Position numbers and translations under genes: made by a program. A stretch of DNA of 64,000 bases, from contig CAVSKV010000004.1 of assembly GCA_963728785.1 (NCBI GenBank), positions 806,001 to 870,000 of the forward strand, written 5' to 3'. The notes beneath the pieces were generated by a model, which had not been told where the DNA came from, ran no database searches, and was given only the letters and a program-made list of their open reading frames with translations. Origin of the DNA: JAGWRI01 sp963728785 (lineage in GTDB: Bacteria; Gemmatimonadota; Gemmatimonadetes; Gemmatimonadales; Gemmatimonadaceae). Positions 17,260-28,126 of this stretch are shown here, piece after piece. The number at the start of each line of letters is the position of its first letter. Position 1 is the first letter of the stretch.

Positions 17260-18489
17260 CTAGTGGATCGTCTGCACGTTTGTTCCGTACTTGGCGTTGA
17301 TCACGCCGATGAGCGCGTTGGCCACCGCGATGTGGGTAGAGCTGCTCGGGTGCACGCCGTCCAGGGAGATGGCCGTTCCGAATGGGGCCGTCAGGCTGGC
17401 CAGGTTGGGCGGGTAGTTGATTGCACCGGGGGTGGCTGCGAGCTGGGCCAGGAGCGTGTTTGGATCCCAGTAGGCGAACCCGATGGAGGCGGCCTCCTGG
17501 GCAATGTAGGCGTTGTACGAAGTGATGAGGTTGTACACTGTGGCCTGCTCGGCCACGTCCAGCACCAAGTAGTCGCCCATGCCCGGCACGTCGCCCTTGG
17601 CGCAGACGATCAGCGCTGGGCCGCCCTGTGCCACAACTGCCTGCAGGTACGTGATGATCTGGATGTTGATCAGGGACTCGTTACCCGGGGGCGCCAGGCA
17701 GTCCGGGTGGACGGTGACTTGGGTGCCCACTGCCTGGCTCAGGCCGCCTACGAACAGCGGGCTGGCGAGAGCCGCGGCAGGGAACAGCTGTGGAGCCGCC
17801 CCCGCCTGGACCACGCCAATCAGGACGCCTTTGAGGTTCGGCGCGCCCGCCAGGAGTTGGGTGATCATCGTGTTGTAATTGGCCGTGAACGTGGCCAGGG
17901 GGGTCGCGCCGGCCGGCTCCCCTTCGAGCGCGAACGAAAGAACATCGTTGTTCCCGATCCAGATCGTGGCGAATGTCGGCTTGGCCACCAGTGCCCGCTG
18001 AGCCTGGGTCAGCCCGCCGAGAATGAACGTGGTGAGCGGGTTGGGCCCGCTCCCGATGATCGACGTTGGATCCAACGAGGTCGCCCCGGGGACAGCCACG
18101 TTGTTGATCACGCTGGTTACCGAGGCGGGGTTGCGGAGGTAGCAGGAGCTACCGGTGCTTGGCGGGTATCCGGCTGGAGTCACCCGGGCGCCGGTCTGGA
18201 AGACCGAGATGGGCGGTGGGCAGCCCGGGTTCGAAAGCGATGGGTACGCAAACGGCGTCCCGAACTGTTGCGCCAGCAGCACCGCGTAGCTGCGCTGCTG
18301 CGTGGAGTCGTTGATGCCGCCCGACTGGTAGCCGGCGGTGAGACTGTTGCCCAGGCTCACATAGCTCTGGAACAGTGGGCCGCCGGCGATGGCCGGCGGG
18401 GCGATTGGCTGATCGCCCTGGCAGCTGATCAGGGTCCCGAGGAGCCCTGCGACCGCTGCCCCGCGAAGGAGATGCTTGATACGAGACAT
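17260..18489 (-). CDS. SGNH/GDSL-family lipoprotein esterase or lipase
   Basis: The 409-residue protein starts with a lipoprotein signal (LISC, Cys23). The SGNH blocks are in place: Ser49 in LGNSLTAGY (block I), Gly in NNVAVPGA (block II), Asn in WIGNND (block III) and Asp377/His380 in DGVHPS (block V). This gives a Ser-Asp-His hydrolase anchored at the cell envelope. GGAG precedes the start. It lies 22 nt downstream of a FadL-type outer-membrane gene and ends at a strong terminator, so the pair looks like an operon in which the esterase releases acyl chains that the channel takes up. The substrate is inferred. Confidence 0.9.
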   Translation of the reverse strand: MSRIKHLLRGAAVAGLLGTLISCQGDQPIAPPAIAGGPLFQSYVSLGNSLTAGYQSGGINDSTQQRSYAVLLAQQFGTPFAYPSLSNPGCPPPISVFQTGARVTPAGYPPSTGSSCYLRNPASVTSVINNVAVPGATSLDPTSIIGSGPNPLTTFILGGLTQAQRALVAKPTFATIWIGNNDVLSFALEGEPAGATPLATFTANYNTMITQLLAGAPNLKGVLIGVVQAGAAPQLFPAAALASPLFVGGLSQAVGTQVTVHPDCLAPPGNESLINIQIITYLQAVVAQGGPALIVCAKGDVPGMGDYLVLDVAEQATVYNLITSYNAYIAQEAASIGFAYWDPNTLLAQLAATPGAINYPPNLASLTAPFGTAISLDGVHPSSSTHIAVANALIGVINAKYGTNVQTIH

Positions 18490-18511
18490 CCATGTTCTCC
18501 GGTGGGTGGTC

Positions 18512-19909
18512 TTAGAAAGACGCCTTGAGGCTGATCGAAATGATGTTGGCGAAGAGGGTGTAGACGCCGTTGTTCAATGTCAATCCGCTGATGCTCGGCG
18601 ATGATGGGTTCGCGATGCGGCCGTCGCGCCCCGGGGTCCAGACGTAGGCGTACGTCGCGTCGAGAATGAGCCCCTTAGTGAGTGGAATTCCCAACCCGAC
18701 CGTGTAGTTGGCGCGGTCCTGATCGGGCAGGATCGGGGTCACGGTCTGCGGTGAGGCGCCGGCTGCGACACCCGCGAAGCCGACCCGCCACTGCCAGTTG
18801 TTGTGCGCCGTGTACTGCGCGCCGAGGCGGATGGCCGAAGAGTTGTTGAAGTCCTCGATGTTCGTGACCGTGCCGAGGGTGGGGTTGGAGAAGTTGATGT
18901 CGAGCTGGTGGAACCGCGCCCAGCCGATCCACGCGTAGTCGGCGCTCAGGAGCCAGTGGTCGAACCCGTCGTAGGCGAAACCGATTTCGGCCTGGTCGGG
19001 GTGGGCGATCTCGGTGGAGCCGCCCTGGGAGACGAGGGCGCCTCCCGCCTGGAACTGGCTGGCCACGAGGGCGTCCACCGGCGTACCGGCGAGTGCGCCG
19101 AACGGATTGCCGGCGGCGAGGGTGAGGCCGGTGGAGACCGGCTGGAACGTCGCCTTGCCGTTGGAATACTTGAAGTTCAGCGATGAGAGATACCGCGCGC
19201 CCATGGTCCAGTGATCGGCGATCTGTCCGAAAACGCCAAGGGTGAAGCCGTAGGAGTACGCGGTGCCCTTGAGCGTGCCGCGCGCGAACTCGGTGCCGGC
19301 CGGTATGCCGAGCATGCCGAAGGTGATGGGGCCCGTCGGGCCGGCCTCTGCCACCTGCTGCGAGAGGTCGAGGCTCTGAATGAGTTCCACGCTGGAGTAG
19401 CCGATCACGGGCCCACCGCCGATCATCCACTTGTCATTCAGCTTCCAGGCAAAGTTGGGCTGGAAGTACATCGTAGCGAGGGACGCCTTGCTGGCCACGA
19501 ACCGGCCCGGGAACGTGTCCGGCCACTGCGAGGTGAGGCCATAGGGCACGTAGGCGCCGATTCCCCATGAGAAATTCTCGCTCTGCCGGTGCGTGAAGAA
19601 GATGTGCGGCGCATACGAGGTCGGTGGGTCGGCGGGATAACGAGCCAGCGTGGTGTCGTGCGTGAACGCGCCGGTCACGGCGATCGAAGCGCCGCCCACG
19701 ACCAGCGAATTTCCGGAGAGCGCCGCCGCGTATGCCGGGTTCCAGTAAATCGTAGAGGCATCCTTGCACGGCGCGCTGGTGACGGCGTAGCCCCGTGCGA
19801 TGGCGCAGCTCCCGATCTCGTTGAGCCCGAAACCCTGCGCGTACGCCGACGCGGGGATCGCGAGCAACGCCGCCGCAAGGCCGAGCCCTGTGAAACGGTG
19901 AAGACTCAT
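18512..19909 (-). CDS. OmpP1/FadL-family outer-membrane transport protein
   Basis: A 465-residue beta-barrel protein with a signal peptide (about 1-24, ending SAYAQ). The mature N-terminus GFGLNEIGS...ARGYAVTSA followed by ASTIYWNPA is the typical FadL opening (N-terminal hatch, then the NPA motif). The C-terminus ends in aromatic Phe (LKASF), as expected for BAM-dependent barrels. The family imports long-chain fatty acids and other hydrophobic molecules by lateral diffusion. ATG 19909 has the strong Shine-Dalgarno GGAGGAGG; the upstream extension is not needed. First gene of an operon with the downstream GDSL esterase. Confidence 0.93.
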   Translation of the reverse strand: MSLHRFTGLGLAAALLAIPASAYAQGFGLNEIGSCAIARGYAVTSAPCKDASTIYWNPAYAAALSGNSLVVGGASIAVTGAFTHDTTLARYPADPPTSYAPHIFFTHRQSENFSWGIGAYVPYGLTSQWPDTFPGRFVASKASLATMYFQPNFAWKLNDKWMIGGGPVIGYSSVELIQSLDLSQQVAEAGPTGPITFGMLGIPAGTEFARGTLKGTAYSYGFTLGVFGQIADHWTMGARYLSSLNFKYSNGKATFQPVSTGLTLAAGNPFGALAGTPVDALVASQFQAGGALVSQGGSTEIAHPDQAEIGFAYDGFDHWLLSADYAWIGWARFHQLDINFSNPTLGTVTNIEDFNNSSAIRLGAQYTAHNNWQWRVGFAGVAAGASPQTVTPILPDQDRANYTVGLGIPLTKGLILDATYAYVWTPGRDGRIANPSSPSISGLTLNNGVYTLFANIISISLKASF

Positions 19910-20024
19910 TTTCCTCCTCCTGGTGTGCCGCGACCGCACGTGCCGCGCGGTCGAAACGAGGGGACTGCGAACGAATGACGTCACCGTCGCGTCGTGTGCG
20001 AACTATCGCAACGTCGCGAGACGA

Positions 20025-20133
20025 AGTCGGACAGCCGACATGCTCCACCCGCCATTTGGGAAAAAAGCGTACGGGGTTCTCCGAAGCTCGACAGTAGGGG
20101 ATTGCCGAATGTCTGACAGGGATTGTCCGACAG
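20025..20133. promoter_or_regulatory. Cluster of GTCnGACAG sites upstream of the FadL operon
   Basis: Three copies of GTCnGACAG lie in the 260-bp spacer before the FadL gene: 20026-20034 (AGTCGGACA context), 20111-20119 and 20125-20133. The last two form a 14-bp-period direct repeat of TGTCYGACAG, and each TGTC-N-GACA core is itself palindromic. This looks like a regulator's operator set for the FadL/esterase operon, but no binding protein is identified. Confidence 0.4.
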
Positions 20134-20169
20134 AAGGCCGCCGCCGTCAAGGCCGACTCGGGCAGCAGG

Positions 20170-23124
20170 CTAGGGAGTGTAGCGAACCGCCGAGTACAAC
20201 GTGGTCCGGCCTGCGTAAGGCGCATCGAGCGACCGCGCCACCCCGAGGCGGACCTCCAGCCCGGGCACGAACAGCTGCGCCAGCCCGCTCACCCGCAGAC
20301 GGATCTCAGCGCCGAGCGCCCGGTGCCAGTGGTCGAACCGGTCGCCGGCGCTCTCGCTCACCCCTTCATAGTAGGGCGCCAGCACGCCGAGGGGGATCGA
20401 GGCGCGATAAGCGAGCAGTGCGCTCCGCGACCCGGCGCTGTCGGGGAGCACACTGCCGTTTGGCAACGCGCTCAGGGGCACACGCGCCGCCGTGAGACTC
20501 GAATCGACGAGCGGCGAGGCCAGTCCACCGGCGGCGAACCGCTCCAACGGATTCCCGCTCCCGGCCATGCGGCCATATGTCACCAAGATGGCTGCCGGCA
20601 GTGGGCCGAATCCCGTGGCCGCCAGGCCGGCACGCGCCACGAACCGGCGAACGTCGTCGTCGCCGGTGCGCCCCACGTCGCCGTGAACGGCCAGCCGCTC
20701 CACTATGGCACGCCGGCCGCTCGATTGCTCCGCCGAACCGGCCCATTCCGCGAACACCACGGACCGCGTGAGATCATTCGTGAAATCTGATAGCGAGAGC
20801 CGTTCGACGCCGGCGCCTGCCCGCGCTCGCCATTGGCGCCCGTCGCCGCCGGCGTCGAATGCCGCGGCCACGAGGCCGCCGCTCCGCGTGTCGTCCAGTG
20901 CGTTCCCGGTCACCCCACTGGCCGAGCCCAGCGACGGTTCCTGGCGCGCCCAGTGCGCGCCGGCGTCGAGTTCGACGCGCGACCCCCGCCATGCCAGGGC
21001 AGCCATGGCTCCGTTCGATTGTGTGCGGGCGCCCCACGACCCGCCCGCCAGCGCGGTGAGGCGCCCGATGACATCCACGTTGCTGGCCGTCAGATTCGCC
21101 GCGAACCCGTCAGCTCCGTAGCTCTCGCCCGGCAGGACGCGCGTCTGCCGCGGCCCCAGCCCGTATGGCACGGGCGCGCCCACGGGGGCGGCCGGAAGAG
21201 GAGCAGCGGCCGCGGGACGCGGCGGCGCGGCGGCCCCGAACCGGCCGATGATGTCCACCCGATCGGCCGGCGGACTGCGCGGCGGGAGCCCGCGCACGTC
21301 GTAGCCGCGGGCGTGCAGGTCGAGAAACCAGATAACGCCGGTGGCCGGGTCCACGGCCGGTGCCACCGCGGCGCCGGTGACCCGAGTGAGCATGAATTCA
21401 GCCGGACGTCGGAGGCTCGTGCCCGCTAGGTCGGTCACGCCGCTTCCGTCCGTGGCGTAGACGAGTGTGTCGCCCGAAGGAGTGAAGGTGGCGTCGTACC
21501 GATTCACGCTGTCGTTCGGGAAGACGGGCCGCAGCGAGTGGCCGTCTTGGTCGCCGACGAACAGGGCCCAGTGGCCGTCCACCGATACACTCACCACGAA
21601 GCGCCTGCCGTCGGGGGCATACCTGGGGCGGAAGTATGAGCGGCGAGGCGTGCCCCCCGCGAGCGTGGAGACACTGCCCGTGTTCAGGTTCACGCGCACC
21701 ACGTCGCAGCTGCCGGCTGCGCAGCGCGTGGCGATCGCGCTGCGGCCGTCGGGGGCCGGATCGGCGTCCTGCAGGCCGGCGTCGTACGTCACGCGTCGAA
21801 CGCCGCGCGCCACCTCCCACACGTACAGATCGGGACGCATCGTGCCGTCCGCCTGCCGGGTGAGGCGGTTCACGAGCACGTGCGTGTCATCAAGGAATCT
21901 CGGTTCCACGAAGGCCTGGCCTGCCACGGCGCTGAGCGTGGCGATCGGCTTACGGGGTTCAGGATAGAACTGGGTGGCAGGCACGTCTTCAGGATCGCGG
22001 GCCAGCATCTCACGCCCCCGGCGCGCCGCGGCCGTGTCGGGGGCCGGCAGCGCGGAAGGCCAGACCACCGTGCGCGCCGGCCCCGTAGCCGAGCGAAGCA
22101 CGATCGCCACTCGGGATCCGTCGCGCGAGAACGCCGGGTCGCCGGTGCCCCAGTCCAGATGCTGGATCACCGCGCCCTGGACGAGTCCTTGCGCGCCGAT
22201 GGCGCTACGGGCATCGAGCGCCTGCGCGGTGAGCCGCACCACGAACCGTCCGTAGAGCACGCGCGGCGGGTCGCCGAACACTCCGGTGAACGCATCGTCG
22301 AAGGTGCGGTCCACGCGCGCCGACGCCCGGCGCCAGACGTGCGGGAGGGTCGAGTCTCCGTACTGGACGGTGAGCCACTCGAAGAAGGCCGAGCCGGCGA
22401 GATAGGCGAAATCGCCGCCGTTGAACGCCCCCCAACTGCTCATCTGGTCATAGGTGGGCAGCGCGCCTTCGAGCGCCCATTGGCGCAGGATGGCCGCGCG
22501 CCAGGCGCCATTGGGGCGTCCGCTGCCCGTGACCTTGCCCTCGATGTAGGTGGCGTATCCCTCGATGGCCCACCTCGGAAGCTTGAGCGGAAGCGGGCCG
22601 AGGTCGGTCGGCATGAGCGACCAGAACAGGCGGTCGACCGGGTTGCGCGATGGGCGCATGAGGTGCGCGAGGTGGGCGAACTCGTGCGCCGAAAGCATCT
22701 CGCCCCAACTGCGCCAGTTGCCGATGTCGGCCCGTGGGTCCGGAGGCACCGGCCAGAAGGTGAGTACTGGCGCGTCGAGCATGGGGAGCGCCGAGCCGTT
22801 GGGGAGATCGAACGGGTTGTCCACCACCACGTCCACCGGCCCACCGGGTGTGAACCCCACGAGCCGAGCAACCGCCGAATCCACCGCCTCCATGTGGCTG
22901 GCCACGTCGTGCGTCCACGCTTCGTATTCAGGCGGATAGTGAAAGCGGAAGTGCGGGGTCCCGAGTGTTCGCCACTGCTCGTAGGGCCGCGCGGGATCCT
23001 GCCCGGCGAGGGCGTGCGCGACGGTCAGGAACGCCACCGCACGCGCCGCGCCGCGCGTGAAATACGAGAGGGGCGAGGCCGCCGGCCCCACCCCTCGAAC
23101 TCCCCCGCAGGAACTAGGCGTCAC
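20170..23124 (-). CDS. Large exported protein: metallopeptidase-like, beta-propeller and barrel-like regions
   Basis: A 984-residue protein with an N-terminal signal-like segment (about 25-41, ending ALAGQ). Residues 50-320 resemble a peptidase-MA (gluzincin) domain, with H147-E-F-A-H151 as zinc site and Glu188 in WAIEGYA as the likely third ligand. Residues about 330-640 hold TolB/WD40-like propeller repeats such as PAFSRDGSRVAI and PRYAPDGRRFVV. The last 300 residues are beta-rich and end in alternating hydrophobic/aromatic residues, perhaps an outer-membrane barrel. It probably sits in the periplasm or outer membrane. The start is uncertain by a few tens of residues. Activity not demonstrated. 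Confidence 0.8.
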   Translation of the reverse strand: MTPSSCGGVRGVGPAASPLSYFTRGAARAVAFLTVAHALAGQDPARPYEQWRTLGTPHFRFHYPPEYEAWTHDVASHMEAVDSAVARLVGFTPGGPVDVVVDNPFDLPNGSALPMLDAPVLTFWPVPPDPRADIGNWRSWGEMLSAHEFAHLAHLMRPSRNPVDRLFWSLMPTDLGPLPLKLPRWAIEGYATYIEGKVTGSGRPNGAWRAAILRQWALEGALPTYDQMSSWGAFNGGDFAYLAGSAFFEWLTVQYGDSTLPHVWRRASARVDRTFDDAFTGVFGDPPRVLYGRFVVRLTAQALDARSAIGAQGLVQGAVIQHLDWGTGDPAFSRDGSRVAIVLRSATGPARTVVWPSALPAPDTAAARRGREMLARDPEDVPATQFYPEPRKPIATLSAVAGQAFVEPRFLDDTHVLVNRLTRQADGTMRPDLYVWEVARGVRRVTYDAGLQDADPAPDGRSAIATRCAAGSCDVVRVNLNTGSVSTLAGGTPRRSYFRPRYAPDGRRFVVSVSVDGHWALFVGDQDGHSLRPVFPNDSVNRYDATFTPSGDTLVYATDGSGVTDLAGTSLRRPAEFMLTRVTGAAVAPAVDPATGVIWFLDLHARGYDVRGLPPRSPPADRVDIIGRFGAAAPPRPAAAAPLPAAPVGAPVPYGLGPRQTRVLPGESYGADGFAANLTASNVDVIGRLTALAGGSWGARTQSNGAMAALAWRGSRVELDAGAHWARQEPSLGSASGVTGNALDDTRSGGLVAAAFDAGGDGRQWRARAGAGVERLSLSDFTNDLTRSVVFAEWAGSAEQSSGRRAIVERLAVHGDVGRTGDDDVRRFVARAGLAATGFGPLPAAILVTYGRMAGSGNPLERFAAGGLASPLVDSSLTAARVPLSALPNGSVLPDSAGSRSALLAYRASIPLGVLAPYYEGVSESAGDRFDHWHRALGAEIRLRVSGLAQLFVPGLEVRLGVARSLDAPYAGRTTLYSAVRYTP

Positions 23125-23133
23125 GGGACTCGA

Positions 23134-23316
23134 TCAGCCCTCGCCTCCGGCACCCGGTTTCTTGCCTTGCATCACTTCGAGCGCCCACGTGGCCGGAATG
23201 ACGAACAGCGGCTGCAGGAAGAAGGGCAACAGCGTATTGATCCACACCAGCGCGGTGTAGAACGCGCACAGCGCGATGCCGACATACAGTGTGGCGAGCG
23301 GGCCCTGGGTGTTCAT
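23134..23316 (-). CDS. Small two-helix membrane protein
   Basis: A 60-residue hypothetical protein with two hydrophobic stretches (about 8-27 and 30-47, the latter PFFLQPLFVIPATWALEVM) and a short charged tail. ATG 23316 is preceded by AGGAG at 6-nt spacing, which distinguishes it from the much longer overlapping frame. It is divergent from tilS, with a 64-bp shared upstream region. I do not recognise a family. Confidence 0.65.
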   Translation of the reverse strand: MNTQGPLATLYVGIALCAFYTALVWINTLLPFFLQPLFVIPATWALEVMQGKKPGAGGEG

Positions 23317-23380
23317 GCAAGCTCCTGGGTTCGTAGACCGTGGGGCCAAGTTATCACAGGATGCGCTCCTGTTCCAGAGC

Positions 23381-24721
23381 ATGCTGGCCGCCGGCCCGGG
23401 CGGCGCTAGCTTTCGCAAGGTGCGCCCCTCTGGACGGCAGCCATCGGTGCTGCGCGATACCGGCCGCGCGCTCGCCTCGACGAGCGGGCCGCTGGTGCTG
23501 GCCGTGTCGGGCGGCTGCGATTCCATGGTGCTGCTCCACGCCGTCGTGGCGGTCGATCGCCACCGGGTGGCGGCCGTGGCGACTTTCGACCACGGCACGG
23601 GCGCGGCGGCGCGCGATGCCGCGGCGCTGGTGCGGGCCGAATGCGCCGCGCTGCGCGTGCCCGTGCTTGTTGGCGGGGGGAGGCCCGTCCGCCAGACGGA
23701 GTCGGCCTGGCGTGAGGCGCGCTGGGCGTTTCTGCGCACCGTGGCGCGAGCGCATGACGCTCGAGTTGTGACGGCTCACACGCGCGACGATCACCTGGAA
23801 ACCGTGCTGATGCGCGTGTTGAGAGGGAGCGGGGCCCGCGGATTGGCGGGCCTGAATGCCGAAAGCGCGGTGCTGCGTCCCTTTCTCGCGGTCGATCGGG
23901 GCACCATCCGTGCGTTTGCCGAGACCCGGAAGCTGCGGTTCGTTGACGATCCGACGAACGAGTCGCGTCGATATCTCCGGAACCGGATCCGGCTCGATCT
24001 GCTGCCTGCGCTTCGGCGGGCGGCCCCCGATATCGACGACGCGCTGTTGGAGTGGTCGGCCGAGGCGGCCGCGGTGCGTAGCCGGCTGGATGCGTTGGCG
24101 CGCGTCACGTCGACGGTTCCCGAGGAGGGGCGCCTATCCGTTGCGGCGCCCGCGATGGGGGGGTATTCTCGTGAATCCCTCGGTGCGCTGTGGCCGGCTC
24201 TGGCGGCCCGGGTGGGGGTTGCCCTCGACCGAAGGGGAACCGAAAGAGTCGTATCGTTTACTATTAGGGGTAGGGTCGGAGGGCGGGTGCAGGTGTCCGG
24301 CGGGTGGGAAGTGCACCGCGGACGCGACTCGTTCGAGTTGCGGCGCTCGGCGCACGAGCTGGTGGCCGAGCTGCCGTTGGAATGCGGCGCCGAAGTGCGC
24401 CTCGGGGCCTGGCGGTTTGCGCCCGGCGCCGAACGCGCCGACGATCCATGGACGGCGGTGCTGCCGGCGGACACGGTGAGCGTGGTGCGGCCGTGGCGTC
24501 CGGGAGACCGGATGGTGGCGGCGGGCAATGCCCGGGCCCGGCGGGTGAAGCGGTTCTTGAGCGACGCGCGCGTGTCGGGTCCGCACCGGTCGCGGTGGCC
24601 GGTGGTAGTGTCGGGTGGAGAAGTGGTCTGGATTCCTGGGGTACGCCGCGGAATTGCGGCAACCGCCCGGCCCGGCAGGTCGGAAGTGTCCTATGCGTGT
24701 GAGTTCGACGACCGTGGCTGA
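23381..24721 (+). CDS. tilS: tRNA(Ile)-lysidine synthase
   Basis: TilS ligates lysine to C34 of the tRNA-Ile CAU anticodon using ATP, converting its decoding from AUG to AUA. The PP-loop SGGCDS lies at 43-48, followed by AHTRDDHLETVLMR and LRPFL. The C-terminal part carries the substrate-recognition region (VRPWRPGDRM, then RVKRFLSD). Length (446 residues) is normal. I start at ATG 23381; an earlier ATG at 23276 would run back through the divergent small gene. A GTG near 23417 is also possible. It heads the tilS-hpt-ftsH-folP-cdaA block and overlaps hpt by 29 nt. Confidence 0.93.
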   Translation: MLAAGPGGASFRKVRPSGRQPSVLRDTGRALASTSGPLVLAVSGGCDSMVLLHAVVAVDRHRVAAVATFDHGTGAAARDAAALVRAECAALRVPVLVGGGRPVRQTESAWREARWAFLRTVARAHDARVVTAHTRDDHLETVLMRVLRGSGARGLAGLNAESAVLRPFLAVDRGTIRAFAETRKLRFVDDPTNESRRYLRNRIRLDLLPALRRAAPDIDDALLEWSAEAAAVRSRLDALARVTSTVPEEGRLSVAAPAMGGYSRESLGALWPALAARVGVALDRRGTERVVSFTIRGRVGGRVQVSGGWEVHRGRDSFELRRSAHELVAELPLECGAEVRLGAWRFAPGAERADDPWTAVLPADTVSVVRPWRPGDRMVAAGNARARRVKRFLSDARVSGPHRSRWPVVVSGGEVVWIPGVRRGIAATARPGRSEVSYACEFDDRG

Positions 24722-25253
24722 TCCGCGCCTGATGGGCCGGACCGTGAAGCACATCGTGTTTTCGGAGGAGCAGATCGCCAGCCGGGTGCATGAGCTTGGC
24801 GAGGAGATCACGGCTGCCTATCCCGAGGGCGAACTGCTCGTGCTCGGGTTGCTCAAGGGAAGCTTTATATTTCTGAGTGATCTCGTCCGGCAGATCCGGC
24901 GATCGTTGCAGGTGGATTTCCTCGTGGCGGCGAGCTACGGGGACGGCGTCGTGTCGGGCGGCGTGGTGCGTCTGCTCTACGATCCCGAAACGACGCTGGA
25001 GGGCAAGCATATCTTGTTGGTGGAGGACATCGTGGATACCGGCCGAACGCTGAACCGCCTCATGAGCCTGCTCAAGGAGCGGAACCCGCGGTCGTTGGCG
25101 ATCTGCGCACTGCTCCACAAGCACATGGCCGAAGAGCTGCGGGACCCTACGCAGTTCGTCGGCTTCGACGCGCCGAACGAATTCCTCGTGGGGTACGGCT
25201 TGGATCACGCGGAAAACTTCCGGCACATCCCGTACATCGCGAGTCTGCAGTAG
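24693..25253 (+). CDS. hpt: Hypoxanthine (guanine) phosphoribosyltransferase
   Basis: A purine-salvage enzyme that joins hypoxanthine or guanine to PRPP. The PRPP-binding signature VEDIVDTGRTL and the flexible-loop region around ASYGDG are intact. The 186-residue length fits. ATG 24693 has GGAAG 6 nt upstream and overlaps the tilS end by 29 nt; ATG 24732 is the alternative just past the tilS stop. The ftsH ATG follows the stop codon directly. The tilS-hpt-ftsH order is widely conserved in bacteria. Confidence 0.95.
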   Translation: MRVSSTTVADPRLMGRTVKHIVFSEEQIASRVHELGEEITAAYPEGELLVLGLLKGSFIFLSDLVRQIRRSLQVDFLVAASYGDGVVSGGVVRLLYDPETTLEGKHILLVEDIVDTGRTLNRLMSLLKERNPRSLAICALLHKHMAEELRDPTQFVGFDAPNEFLVGYGLDHAENFRHIPYIASLQ

Positions 25254-27235
<1,982 letters not shown>

Positions 27236-27239
<4 letters not shown>

Positions 27240-28126
27240 GCGCCCCTGCGGCGGGCGCTCCCGCGTGGCTGGTGCGCGGCAGCGCGTTGCCGCTCGACCG
27301 GCCGCGTCTGCTCGGCATCCTGAACGTTACCCCCGACAGCTTCAGCGACGGGGGTAATTTCTTTTCGCACGAGGCCGCGGCCGCGCACGCCGAGCGCATG
27401 GCGGCCGAAGGGGCCGACGTGATCGACGTGGGTGGGGAGAGCACGCGGCCGCAGGGTGCCGAGCCGGTGTCGGAGGCCGACGAGTTGGGTCGCGTGCTCC
27501 CGGTGATCCGCGAAATCGTGCGGCGGCTGCCCGGCGTGCTCGTGTCGGTGGACACGGTCAAGGCCGCGGTGGCCGACGCCGCGCTGGGCGAGGGCGCCCA
27601 CATCGTGAACGACGTGTCGGGAGGGCGGCTGGACCCACGGATGGCTGCGGTGTGCGCCCGCCACGGCGCCGGGTTCGTGATCATGCACTCGCGGGGCACG
27701 GTGGCCGACATGGCGACCTACGCGCACGCCGAGTACGATGATGTGGTGGAGGCCGTGTTGGGCGAACTTCGACAGCGTGTGGTCGCCGCGCGGGCGGCTG
27801 GCGTGGAGCGGGAGCGCATCGTGCTCGATCCAGGGATCGGTTTCTCCAAGCGAACGGAGCATTCGCTGGCCGTGCTGGCAGGGATCTGGCGGCTGTGCGC
27901 GACCGGGTATCCAATTCTCGTGGGCGCGTCGCGAAAGCGGTTCCTGGGCGAGATCTCGGGCCTGCCGCAAGCCGCCGGCCGCCTGGCGGGCACCGTGGGG
28001 GCGCACGTGACGGCGCTGGTGCTGGGGGCGCGGCTGTTCCGCGTGCACGACGTGCTGCCCGCACGGCAGTCGCTGGACGTGGCATGGGCGGTGCTCGAGG
28101 CGGGGGCGGGGGCGGAGACCACGTGA
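27236..28126 (+). CDS. folP: Dihydropteroate synthase
   Basis: A 296-residue TIM-barrel enzyme that condenses 4-aminobenzoate with dihydropterin pyrophosphate in folate synthesis, the sulfonamide target. Family signatures are present: ILNVTPDSFSDGG, DVGGESTRP, VSVDTVKA, IVNDVSGG, LDPGIGFSK and GASRKRFLG. GTG start with 4-nt overlap to ftsH, and the stop overlaps the cdaA GTG in the same way, so ftsH, folP and cdaA are translationally chained. A short Gly/Ala-rich C-terminal tail is unremarkable. Confidence 0.96.

Noticed and set aside
23276..23381. Upstream start giving TilS 35 extra residues
   Set aside because: It would run through the divergent small membrane gene and its ribosome-binding site, and family N-termini do not need it.
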